DNA of 64,000 nucleotides, taken from Nostocales cyanobacterium HT-58-2 (GTDB taxonomy: Bacteria > Cyanobacteriota > Cyanobacteriia > Cyanobacteriales > Nostocaceae). Made by a program: the position numbers and the translations under genes. Below, piece after piece: positions 45,233 to 53,761 of this stretch (positions are counted from its first letter, which is position 1; each line of letters opens with the position of its first letter). Where the stretch lies: assembly GCA_002163975.1 (NCBI GenBank), contig CP019636.1, forward strand, positions 6,513,501 to 6,577,500. The letters run 5' to 3'. The notes beneath the pieces are model-generated. The model saw only the letters and a list, made by a program, of their open reading frames with translations. It ran no database searches and was not told where the DNA came from.

Positions 45233-45291
45233 TGTCTTATAACGGTTGTCAATGAAATAGAATAATTGCTCTACGCTGGATGATCTCGTGT

Positions 45292-45333
45292 CTTAACCTT
45301 TTGCTATCTAGCTCTTAATATTACTGAGATAAT
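45292..45333 (+). promoter_or_regulatory. Pho box and -10 region of the phytase gene
   Basis: Three 8-bp elements lie with 3-bp spacers: CTTAACCT (45292-45299), GCTATCTA (45303-45310), CTTAATAT (45314-45321). The first matches the cyanobacterial PhoB-type consensus (PyTTAAPyPyT/A) fully, the third at seven of eight places, the middle weakly. A GATAAT -10-like hexamer (45328-45333) follows. The next gene starts at 45532 with an AGGAG ribosome site, giving a leader of about 190 bases. Confidence 0.75.
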
Positions 45334-45531
45334 TTGAGGTTGCTGAATACAAATTAATACAAACAATGATGCAAATCATTTAAGAATCATGCTTCTTGAT
45401 CAAAAGGATGCGTGATACTGTAACGCGCACTTCAGCGTGACCCTAGATGCTTTTCTAGCAAAAAATCCTACTAAAAATAGCAAACAGTTTATTTGTTGCA
45501 TCAGTGAAATCTGATCTTTATAGGAGAATAT

Positions 45532-48500
45532 ATGGGGACTACCAACACAATCCGCTTTTCACAGTTCAATGCTTCTCTGAACCGCACTAGTGAAGGTCAG
45601 TTAGCCACTGATTTATCTACCCCTGATAATGCTCAAGCAAAAGCTGTTGCTGAAATCATCCAGCGTAGTAACCCAGATGTCCTATTGATTAACGAGTTTG
45701 ATTACTACGAGGCAGCTCCTCTTGAACCAGTCCGCCTCTTCCAAAAAAATTATCTCTCCGTTAGTCAAAATGGTACAACCCCAGTAGAATATCCCTACGT
45801 CTACATCGCACCCTCCAACACTGGTATCTCCTCTGGATTTGATTTAAACAACGATGGCACGGCTGTCACAGACCCTGGAACACGGGGATATGGTGACGAT
45901 GCCTTTGGCTTTGGTGAGTTTCCAGGTCAGTACGGGATGTTGCTGTTGTCGAAGTACCCCATCGATACTGCCAATGTGCGGACGTTCCAGAATTTTTTGT
46001 GGAAGGATATGCCAGGGTCATTGCTACCCACGATTGCTCTTCCTGACTCTAATACACCTTGGTACTCACAACAAGAGCAAGACGTATTGCGCCTCTCTTC
46101 CAAAAGTCATTGGGATGTTCCCATTGTCGTGAATGGTGAGACAATTCACGCTTTGGTCAGCCATCCCACACCCCCCACATTCGACGGTCTCGAAGACCGC
46201 AATGGCAAGCGCAACTATGACGAGATCCGTTTCTGGTCAGATTACATCACTCCTGGCAAAGGTGACTACATCTACGACGATGATGGTCAAGGGGGTGGTC
46301 TTGCAACTGGATCACGCTTTGTGATCATGGGCGACCAAAATGCAGACCCGTTTGATGGCGACAGCTATAACAATGCGATTCGGCAATTGTTGTTAAACCC
46401 TAACATCAACACGAATTTCATACCCTCCAGTCTTGGTGGTCCGCAGCAAACTGAGTTACAGGGAGGAGCAAATCTGAATCATCGAGGGAACTCTGCTTTT
46501 GACACCGCAGATTTTGCCGATACAGCTCCTGGTAACTTGCGGACAGACTATGTCCTGCCTTCAACTGACCTGCAAATCAGTAACTCATCTGTTTTCTGGC
46601 CTTTGAATACTGATCCAGCATTTGGACTGGTGGGCACTTTCAACTCTAGTTTACCTGGTGGGTTCCCCAGTTCCGACCATCGCTTAGTATGGGCAGATTT
46701 GCAAGTCCCACCCACAAAAGCAGGCAGAACAATTCCTAATGTGGACTTCTCAGGACAAACCATCTTCCCCACGGGCTTTATTCCTTCTGGTAACGCTGGA
46801 AACGTAAACGGAACAGAAGTTCCTGTTGGTGGGCTCTCAGGTGTCACCTACGATGCAGCAAATAATCGTTTCTACACTATCTCTGATGACCGCTCGCAAT
46901 TTGCTCCTGCCCGCTTCTACACGTTTACCCTAGAAACCCCGTCTCCTCAAGCAACTGACTTAGCTGTAACATTTACAGATGTTACAACCCTCAAAGATGA
47001 GGATGGAAATGATTTTCCGCTCAACAGTCTTGACCCTGAAGGTATTGCACTGAGCAAAAATCATACAGTATTTATCTCTTCTGAGGGAGAAGTGAATTTC
47101 AATGCAGGTCGAGTCACAAATCCTTTTGTCAATGAATTCTCCCTCACGACAGGACAGCAACTGCGTTCTTTACCTGTGCCTAGCAAGTTTCTTCCTGTTG
47201 TGCAGGATACCAACGGTAACGGTGTGACAGACGCAGGAGATACTCAAGTATCGGGTGTTCGTAATAACTTAGCATTTGAAAGCTTGACCATCTCGCCGGA
47301 CCAGAAAACTCTGTACACTGCAACTGAAAGCGCCCTGTTGCAAGATGGTCCTATTGCCACACTCACTGATGGAAGCCGTTCTCGCATCCTGCAATATAAC
47401 TTGGTGAGTGGACAGCCAGAGAAGGAATATCTTTATAATACTGACGCGATCGCTGCCCAACCAAACCCTGTAACCGGCTCTGCTGATAATGGCTTGGTAG
47501 ATTTGCTCGCCCTTGATAACCGTGGTACTCTACTCGCATTGGAGCGCTCTTTCGCTGCAGGAGTTGGCAATACCATCAAAATCTATGAAGTTAGCCTACA
47601 AGGTGCAACTGACATCAAGTATTACGACTCTCTCAATAATCTCAGTGCGGAACAACTGGCAGATATTAAACCTGCCCAGAAGCGTTTGCTGTTGAATCTC
47701 AACTCGCTGAACTTACCTACAGGGACAGATAATATCGAGGGCATTGCCTTTGGTCCTCAACTGGCTGATGGTCGTCAGTCTATCGTTTTGGTGAGTGACA
47801 ACAACTTTAGCCAGACCCAATTTACTCAAATCCTGGCTTTGGGTGCAGACTTGGTTCCTACCGTAGCACCCACAGTGGAAACCCGTCCTGACCTATTTGA
47901 TGACCCAAGTTTACCAACCGACCAACGTGCCGATGCGGATGACCCTGCTATCTACGTAAATGCTACCAATCCAGAACAAAGCCTGGTACTCACAGCAGTT
48001 AAAAATGCAGGGTTACGGGTCTATGACCTGTCTGGTAATCTCTTACAAGAGGTCAACCCAGGTAGTATTCGTTACAACAATATTGACCTGCAATATGGCT
48101 TTCACTTGGGTAATGATTCTGTTGATATTGCCGTCGCTACAGACCGCAACAACGATAAGCTAGCAATCTTTAAAATCAACCCCTATCCCAATGCTTCCGG
48201 TCAATACCTGGAAGATATCACAGATAGCAGCATAGGTACTCTTTTCCAAGCATCGCCTTATGAGCCTCTTTACTCCGCATCGTCGCGGAGTGCTTATGGC
48301 ATTGCTTTGTACCACAGCCCTGTGACAGATGATTACTACGTCTTTGCCAACCGTAGACAAACCGGAGATGTCACACAGTACAAATTGATTGACACGGGTA
48401 ATGGTAAAATTGGTGCTGAGAGGGTACGTAATTTCACAGTTCCTACTATTGCTGGACGTGACCCTCAACTAGAAGGCATGGTGGCAGACCAAGAACTCGG

Positions 48501-49128
48501 GTTTCTCTACATTGGGCAGGAAGATGTGGGAATTTGGAAGTATCAAGCAGAACCAAATGCTGATAAAACTGGTACGTTAATTGACAAAGTGAAAGATATC
48601 GGTGGTAGCTATCTGGAAGATGATGTAGAAGGACTCAGCATATACTATGGCAAAGATGGCACAGGCTACCTACTAACCTCTAGCCAAGGTGACAACACCT
48701 TTGCAGTTTACACTCGCGAAGGTCAAAATGACTTTTTGGGTCGCTTTGCTGTTGGTAACAATGGAGCAATTGACAGCGTTCAAGAGTCTGACGGTGCTGA
48801 TGTGATCAACGTACCACTTGGTTCTAACTTCCCGTATGGTGTGTTTATAACTCAAGATGGTTCCAATGAACCAGCACGCCTCATAAATGATGATGGGGAA
48901 ATCAGCAACGTCAACAGCAACTTTAAGCTAGTGCCTTGGGAGAATATTGCCTATGCCTTCCCCAATCCGTTAACAATTGACACCAGTAGCTATAATCCTC
49001 GCACTCCTAATACCAGTCTCCTAAATGGAGTTGCTAGCGGCGCCGTTCCCCAACCTTCTTCTGTTCTTTGGACGGGCAGCAACTTGACTGGTGATGTCAC
49101 TTTTGAGCAATCCTTCACTGGACTGTAG
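45532..49128 (+). CDS. Three-domain phosphatase: endonuclease/phosphatase fold + phytase-esterase-like + beta-propeller phytase
   Basis: 1198 residues. Residues 1-390 form an endonuclease/exonuclease/phosphatase (EEP) domain (DVLLINEFDYY, GMLLLSKYPI, VIMGDQNADP, and a final SSDHRLVWADL). Residues about 400-765 match the esterase-like phytase domain (GGLSGVTYDAANNRFYTISD, GIALSKNHTVF). Residues about 770-1160 match a beta-propeller phytase (DADDPAIYVNA, VYDLSGNLLQ, GYLLTSSQGDNTFAVYTREG). Such phytases release phosphate from inositol phosphates with Ca2+. No N-terminal signal peptide is seen, so export may use another route. The Pho box upstream implies expression under phosphate limitation. 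Confidence 0.88.
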   Translation: MGTTNTIRFSQFNASLNRTSEGQLATDLSTPDNAQAKAVAEIIQRSNPDVLLINEFDYYEAAPLEPVRLFQKNYLSVSQNGTTPVEYPYVYIAPSNTGISSGFDLNNDGTAVTDPGTRGYGDDAFGFGEFPGQYGMLLLSKYPIDTANVRTFQNFLWKDMPGSLLPTIALPDSNTPWYSQQEQDVLRLSSKSHWDVPIVVNGETIHALVSHPTPPTFDGLEDRNGKRNYDEIRFWSDYITPGKGDYIYDDDGQGGGLATGSRFVIMGDQNADPFDGDSYNNAIRQLLLNPNINTNFIPSSLGGPQQTELQGGANLNHRGNSAFDTADFADTAPGNLRTDYVLPSTDLQISNSSVFWPLNTDPAFGLVGTFNSSLPGGFPSSDHRLVWADLQVPPTKAGRTIPNVDFSGQTIFPTGFIPSGNAGNVNGTEVPVGGLSGVTYDAANNRFYTISDDRSQFAPARFYTFTLETPSPQATDLAVTFTDVTTLKDEDGNDFPLNSLDPEGIALSKNHTVFISSEGEVNFNAGRVTNPFVNEFSLTTGQQLRSLPVPSKFLPVVQDTNGNGVTDAGDTQVSGVRNNLAFESLTISPDQKTLYTATESALLQDGPIATLTDGSRSRILQYNLVSGQPEKEYLYNTDAIAAQPNPVTGSADNGLVDLLALDNRGTLLALERSFAAGVGNTIKIYEVSLQGATDIKYYDSLNNLSAEQLADIKPAQKRLLLNLNSLNLPTGTDNIEGIAFGPQLADGRQSIVLVSDNNFSQTQFTQILALGADLVPTVAPTVETRPDLFDDPSLPTDQRADADDPAIYVNATNPEQSLVLTAVKNAGLRVYDLSGNLLQEVNPGSIRYNNIDLQYGFHLGNDSVDIAVATDRNNDKLAIFKINPYPNASGQYLEDITDSSIGTLFQASPYEPLYSASSRSAYGIALYHSPVTDDYYVFANRRQTGDVTQYKLIDTGNGKIGAERVRNFTVPTIAGRDPQLEGMVADQELGFLYIGQEDVGIWKYQAEPNADKTGTLIDKVKDIGGSYLEDDVEGLSIYYGKDGTGYLLTSSQGDNTFAVYTREGQNDFLGRFAVGNNGAIDSVQESDGADVINVPLGSNFPYGVFITQDGSNEPARLINDDGEISNVNSNFKLVPWENIAYAFPNPLTIDTSSYNPRTPNTSLLNGVASGAVPQPSSVLWTGSNLTGDVTFEQSFTGL

Positions 49129-49206
49129 CTCAATTCTGTACTAATGTTTAATAGCTTTTGGTAACCATTCCAGACCCTTCGTCACCCCGTCAGATTTTTG
49201 AGATTA

Positions 49207-49259
49207 AACCACAGATGAACACAGATAAATACGATGTTGCTCTGTGTCAATCTGTGGTT
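49207..49259. repeat. Palindrome at a convergent gene junction
   Basis: AACCACAGAT and ATCTGTGGTT bound a stem whose inner arms ACACAGA/TCTGTGT also pair. It lies between the phytase and DUF1611 genes, which converge, so it may terminate both. The same family appears at 52254. Confidence 0.75.
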
Positions 49260-49317
49260 CAAAAATTCATGAATTGGATTTTTGCAAGAAGTCTATTCCT
49301 TCTTTAAGGCTTTTGAC

Positions 49318-50358
49318 TCACCCCTGCATCACTGCATCCAACAATTTACTTGCACCAAAGCGTACTGGATCTGTACAGGGTAGACCAGTTTCTGCTTCCA
49401 CTTGGGCGATCGCATCCAATGCTTCTGACTCATCCAAGTGTCTGGTGTTCAAAGATATACCAACGACAGGTACAGGTGCAAAAGCACCACCCGCAGTGGC
49501 GATCGCTTCATAAAGCTTCACGACCTCCGCTAAAGGTGGAATTGACACACCAGGAAGGACTTCAATTTGTCCAGCACGATGTACCAATATCATCTGTGTT
49601 GGTTGAGAACCACGTATTAAGGGCAGTGTTGCTGTCGAACCTGGATGCAGCAGTGAGCCTTGTCCTTCAATGTGCAGAATGTCATAATTTTTCCCATACC
49701 GTAGCACCATTTGTTCTACAGCACCAGCGGCATAGTCCACTCGCACAGCGTCTAATGGCACACCATCGCCTTCTAACATCAAACCAGTTTGACCAGTGGC
49801 AAGAAATTTTGAACGCCAGTTCCGCAGCCGTGATGCCCAGTGGAGTTCAAGGCTGGTTGACATTTTGCCGACTGACATATCGGTACCCACAGTCAAAACT
49901 CGCCGACATGGAAGATTACGTGCTAAACCGCTGGCAATGCCTAAGTTCGGTGGTTCTTTGCGCACATCCCAAATCAGTTGCCCTGGTTTCAGCAATGCCT
50001 TTAACTCTGGAATAGTCGCCAATGGTGTATGTAAACCGTTCACCACTGACATTCCAGCTGATACAGCATCCTTAATTTCATGCCAATAATCATCTGGCAC
50101 AGTGCCGCCTTTGGGAGCAATGCCAATGACCAGAACCTGCGGCTTATACTCCAGCGCTGCTGCCACCGATGCAACTATTGGTACATTACGCTTGATACCC
50201 GTTAACTCCTGCAAGGATTTGCCTTCACATTCGCGGTCAATAGCAGCTACTATGGGAGCTTCACTATAGCGTAGAAGTGATAGACCAGTTTTGCCATAAG
50301 GTCCCTTGATTCCCTCATGGAGTAGAATAGCTACCCGTTGATTAAGCGCCAGACGCAC
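49318..50358 (-). CDS. dgcN: DUF1611-family protein (DgcN-like)
   Basis: 346 residues. The C-terminal two-thirds has a P-loop-like GTDMSVGKMSTSLEL and IEGQGSLLHPGSTAT, typical of DUF1611. It overlaps the epimerase gene by 17 bp and is translated after it on the minus strand. Proteins of this family next to an enolase-superfamily epimerase have been described as DgcN/DgcA in D-glutamate use, where DgcN acetylates D-Glu and DgcA racemises it. The symbol is assigned by that context; dipeptide metabolism is the alternative. Confidence 0.65.
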   Translation of the reverse strand: MRLALNQRVAILLHEGIKGPYGKTGLSLLRYSEAPIVAAIDRECEGKSLQELTGIKRNVPIVASVAAALEYKPQVLVIGIAPKGGTVPDDYWHEIKDAVSAGMSVVNGLHTPLATIPELKALLKPGQLIWDVRKEPPNLGIASGLARNLPCRRVLTVGTDMSVGKMSTSLELHWASRLRNWRSKFLATGQTGLMLEGDGVPLDAVRVDYAAGAVEQMVLRYGKNYDILHIEGQGSLLHPGSTATLPLIRGSQPTQMILVHRAGQIEVLPGVSIPPLAEVVKLYEAIATAGGAFAPVPVVGISLNTRHLDESEALDAIAQVEAETGLPCTDPVRFGASKLLDAVMQG

Positions 50359-51394
50359 TATCTTTTACCCCCAACCCTGGTAAATCGTTTGGAAAAATTC
50401 TCCCCTCCTGCACGTATGCACCTGTAAAAGGGTCGTCTATTAAATTCAAGTGACTATCCAAATCGAGATAGTCAGCAAGTGGAGCAAGCTGTGCCGCTGC
50501 TGTATTAGCAAGCGTACTATCGGAATAGCAACCAAACATCACTTGCAACCCATGTGCCCGTGCTGTATGTACCATTCGCATTGCCTCAGTTAAGCCCCCA
50601 GATTTCATCAGTTTGATATTAATCCCATCCACACAGCTTGCCAACTTGGGAATATCGGAGCTCGTGAAGCAACTTTCATCGACAAAAATAGGTAGAGAAA
50701 TTCGCTTCTTTAGTTCCGCTAAATTGTCTTCCTGTCCTCTTGGCAGTGGCTGTTCTACATACTTTACATCTAGATCAGCAAGCCAATTGCACATTTGGAC
50801 TGCATCTTCCAAACTCCAACCCCCATTTGCATCTACGTACAACTTTGGCTCTGGTGCTTCTTCTCGCACTGCCATTAACATTTTCTGGTCTGCGGCAATG
50901 CCATCCGGACTACCTAACTTGACCTTGAAAACACGGACTTCAGTTAGTTGCAACCAATCTCGTGCCCTTGCTCTTGCCCCTTCTGGTGAATTAATGCCAA
51001 TTGTCATTGAAGTCGGTACTATGGCATTGCGATCCAGTCCCCAAATCTGCCACAGTGGTAGCCCAACACGCTTGCCTAACCAGTCATGCATTGCCATATC
51101 TAGCGCTGCTTTTGCAGATGAGGGAAGGAGGGCTTTGTTTAACACTTGGTCAATTGAAGCACGTTGTAACGGACTGAATTCTTGTAAAGAAGGTGCTATT
51201 TGTAGCAGTGCATCTTTTATTGTCTCTGTTGATTGCGGATGAATACCCACACTGAATGGCGAGGCTTCCCCCCAGCCTTCAATACCATCGTGCGCAATCC
51301 TTACCCATATATTCGTCGTTTGTGCCGTTGTGCCGCGACTAATGGTCAAAGGAAAACGCTTATTTATAGTAAATATTTCTACCTTTAGTTGCAT
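50342..51394 (-). CDS. dgcA: Enolase-superfamily epimerase (dipeptide epimerase / DgcA-like)
   Basis: 350 residues of the muconate lactonising subgroup. The catalytic Lys pattern is KVKLGS (second Lys), metal ligands are in YVDANGGWS, YVEQPLP and VDESCF, and the second Lys is in INIKLMKSGG. Classical members interconvert L-Ala-D/L-Glu. The 17-bp overlap with the DUF1611 gene suggests the DgcA assignment (N-acetyl-D-glutamate racemase) or a murein-peptide recycling role. Both fit recycling of cell-wall D-Glu; which one applies cannot be told from sequence. Confidence 0.8.
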   Translation of the reverse strand: MQLKVEIFTINKRFPLTISRGTTAQTTNIWVRIAHDGIEGWGEASPFSVGIHPQSTETIKDALLQIAPSLQEFSPLQRASIDQVLNKALLPSSAKAALDMAMHDWLGKRVGLPLWQIWGLDRNAIVPTSMTIGINSPEGARARARDWLQLTEVRVFKVKLGSPDGIAADQKMLMAVREEAPEPKLYVDANGGWSLEDAVQMCNWLADLDVKYVEQPLPRGQEDNLAELKKRISLPIFVDESCFTSSDIPKLASCVDGINIKLMKSGGLTEAMRMVHTARAHGLQVMFGCYSDSTLANTAAAQLAPLADYLDLDSHLNLIDDPFTGAYVQEGRIFPNDLPGLGVKDSASGA

Positions 51395-51656
51395 AATTAT
51401 GCTGAATATCGCGGTAGGTTGCTGCCTCCAAACTCAAAGAAGTTTAGTGTAGTTTTCTGTCTATATTGTGTCTCTGTTATACTTTTTAACAAGCTTAGAT
51501 AGTTTCTCAGCTGTTGCGCCTATAAGTTGTATAGTGACTGTTCAAAGCAGTCAAGAGTCAAAGGTCAAAAGTCAAGATTTTTTTGACTGTTGACTCTGGA
51601 GGACCCTCACAAATAAATGTGTAAATGATTTTGTCTCTTTTGGTATCCATTTTTTC

Positions 51657-52205
51657 ATGACAAACTTACAAAAATGGAAGCTTTTGCACTCAAAAATGGT
51701 TTTGAATCATCACTGGTGCCAAGTCCGGCAAGATGAAATACAATTACCCAACGGTAAAATTATAGATGATTATTTTGTAAATATTAAGCCTGAAGTTGCT
51801 CTCATTTTACCTATCACGAGTCGTAAAGAGATTATTTTTGTGCGGCAATATCGGCATGCAGTGGGTGAATTCTTCATAGAACTCCCGGCGGGGAGTTTTG
51901 ACCCAGAAGAAGAAAGTGCTGAAGAAGCAGCGCTTAGAGAACTACAAGAAGAGACAGGTTATGTTGCTCAACAAGTCACAAAGATAGCGACTTTGTACGA
52001 TAAGCCAAGTAAAGATACAAATAAAATCCATTTATTTTTATCAGAAAATGTCATGAAATCGGGAGAACAAAATTTAGATATTACAGAAGAAATAGAGGTT
52101 CTCCTCATACCTGTAGAATCAGTTCAGGATAAAATTCTCAACGGCGAAATTTGTGTAGCAGGAACCGTTTCGGCTCTTTGCCTGGGTTTGAATTTCCTTA
52201 AATAG
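51657..52205 (+). CDS. Nudix hydrolase (ADP-ribose pyrophosphatase type)
   Basis: 182 residues. The Nudix box is complete: GSFDPEEESAEEAALRELQE then ETGYV (GX5EX7REUXEEXGU). The surrounding IELPAG just before the box points to the ADP-sugar/ADP-ribose group. It would clear ADP-ribose to AMP and ribose 5-phosphate. It converges on the nucleoside hydrolase gene; a palindrome separates them. Confidence 0.88.
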   Translation: MTNLQKWKLLHSKMVLNHHWCQVRQDEIQLPNGKIIDDYFVNIKPEVALILPITSRKEIIFVRQYRHAVGEFFIELPAGSFDPEEESAEEAALRELQEETGYVAQQVTKIATLYDKPSKDTNKIHLFLSENVMKSGEQNLDITEEIEVLLIPVESVQDKILNGEICVAGTVSALCLGLNFLK

Positions 52206-52253
52206 CGTTCATTATACTGAATTGACGTGAACTAGCTAATGAATCAAAAACGA

Positions 52254-52308
52254 TAACCGCAGATGCATATGGATGTAACATACCATTGTCTGCATTGATC
52301 TGCGGTTA
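52254..52308. repeat. Palindrome at a convergent gene junction
   Basis: TAACCGCAGAT pairs with ATCTGCGGTTA around an inner TGCA-containing turn. It is a variant of the 49207 element and again lies between convergent genes (Nudix and nucleoside hydrolase). Confidence 0.75.
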
Positions 52309-52319
52309 AAATCCTCAAT

Positions 52320-53243
52320 TTAGCGTGCCCACTGTTGCAAAATATAAGTGTAAAAAGCTTCTTTATCTACTTTATCCATCGCATAAATTTTACGTCCTCC
52401 TGGCACTATTTTGGTACGTCCTTGACTCAAACCAGTGGTGATAATTTCTGTTTTCCACTCCCGCAGTTGATAGAATTCTGGGTGAGCAAGATAAGCTGTT
52501 GCCAGTACATCCCAAAAGTAATAATCTTGAGGAATAACAAGCGCATAACATTGTCCTGCTAAATCAGATATAGGATAGTGGCGTTGCTTTCCCATTTTGT
52601 ACACAACATCTGATGTCACGGGTACAGTGTTGGTCAAATCTAAAGGACACATGATAATTTCTATCTTGGTTTGCCACACTCGTGCTGCGGAAATTGGGTC
52701 CCAATAAACATTCCATTCAGCCGAACCGTCTTGTCCTGGTTCCCAATTTTTTTCTACATTGCCAGTGACATTCAAGGCACCTCCCATCCAGACAATCCTT
52801 TGAATTTTCGCTTCAATTTCTGGTGCTTTTTCAAGTGCAGTTGCTACCGTAGTTAACGGACCAGTTACCATCAAAGTGACTGGTTCTGGTGCCTCACGCA
52901 ACACTCGTATCATGAAATCTTGACCAGGTTCTGCGACTAAAGGTGTGCTAATTGTGTCGCTTTGATTGAGAATGGGAAGATGGTCAATAACAAACGAATC
53001 GCGACGATAAAGCCGAGGAAAAGGGTTAATACCACGTACAGTGCTTTGGGCAACAAGAATGTGAGAATACCCCATTAAATCTAGAATTTTTCTTGTAGCA
53101 CTTACCGCCGGTTCAGCGTAGCAATCTGCTGGAGTGACAACAACACCTAGAGGTTGTATGTGATCCATAGTCATCAGCAGCATAGTTGCTAGATAATCAT
53201 CTACACCGCCATCATGATCCATCAAAACGAGTTGTTTAGACAT
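52320..53243 (-). CDS. Inosine-uridine preferring nucleoside hydrolase
   Basis: 307 residues. The calcium-binding start motif DHDGGVDDYLA corresponds to the family's DxDxGxDD. Later segments TGPLTTVATAL and IVWMGGALNVTGN carry further active-site parts. It splits ribonucleosides to base and ribose. It begins 13 bp from the start of the deaminase gene on the other strand, so one very short spacer must hold both promoters or, more likely, promoters reach into the coding parts. Together with ribokinase it suits nucleoside salvage. Confidence 0.88.
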   Translation of the reverse strand: MSKQLVLMDHDGGVDDYLATMLLMTMDHIQPLGVVVTPADCYAEPAVSATRKILDLMGYSHILVAQSTVRGINPFPRLYRRDSFVIDHLPILNQSDTISTPLVAEPGQDFMIRVLREAPEPVTLMVTGPLTTVATALEKAPEIEAKIQRIVWMGGALNVTGNVEKNWEPGQDGSAEWNVYWDPISAARVWQTKIEIIMCPLDLTNTVPVTSDVVYKMGKQRHYPISDLAGQCYALVIPQDYYFWDVLATAYLAHPEFYQLREWKTEIITTGLSQGRTKIVPGGRKIYAMDKVDKEAFYTYILQQWAR

Positions 53244-53256
53244 GGAGATTTAAAAA

Positions 53257-53688
53257 ATGGATGAATTTATGCAAGCTGCGATCGCACAAGCAAAACAAGG
53301 CAGACAAGAAGGTGGAATTCCCATAGGTTCTGTTCTCGTCAAAGATGGCAAGATTCTTGGCAGAGGACACAACAAGCGTGTACAGGACGGAGATCCAGTC
53401 ACCCACGCCGAAATCGATTGCCTTCGTAATGCTGGTAGAATTGGCAGCTACAGAGGTACAACACTCTATTCAACCTTAATGCCGTGTTATCTGTGCGCTG
53501 GGGCAGTCGTACAATTTGGCATTAAAAAAGTGATCGCTGGAGAATCAAGAACTTTTCCTGGTGCCAAAGAATTTATGGTATCCCACGGTGTGGAAGTTGT
53601 GGACCTCAATCTTGATGAATGTGAACAAATGATGAGTGAGTTTATTCAAGAAAAACCAGAACTGTGGAACGAAGATATTGGTAAGTGA
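53257..53688 (+). CDS. Zinc-dependent cytosine-type deaminase
   Basis: 143 residues of the cytidine/deoxycytidylate deaminase fold. Zinc ligands and the proton shuttle are in THAEIDCLRNAG (HAE) and TLMPCYLCAGA (PCxxC). The sequence and length resemble yeast-type cytosine deaminase, acting on free cytosine to give uracil. Guanine or other base deamination is the alternative. It lies head to head with the nucleoside hydrolase, so base release and deamination may be linked. Confidence 0.85.
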   Translation: MDEFMQAAIAQAKQGRQEGGIPIGSVLVKDGKILGRGHNKRVQDGDPVTHAEIDCLRNAGRIGSYRGTTLYSTLMPCYLCAGAVVQFGIKKVIAGESRTFPGAKEFMVSHGVEVVDLNLDECEQMMSEFIQEKPELWNEDIGK

Positions 53689-53761
53689 TAGGGGAAATTA
53701 GGGAGGATGAGGAAATTTTCCGCATCTTTGCGCCTGCTTGTCTTCCTTTTCCTCTCCTAGT

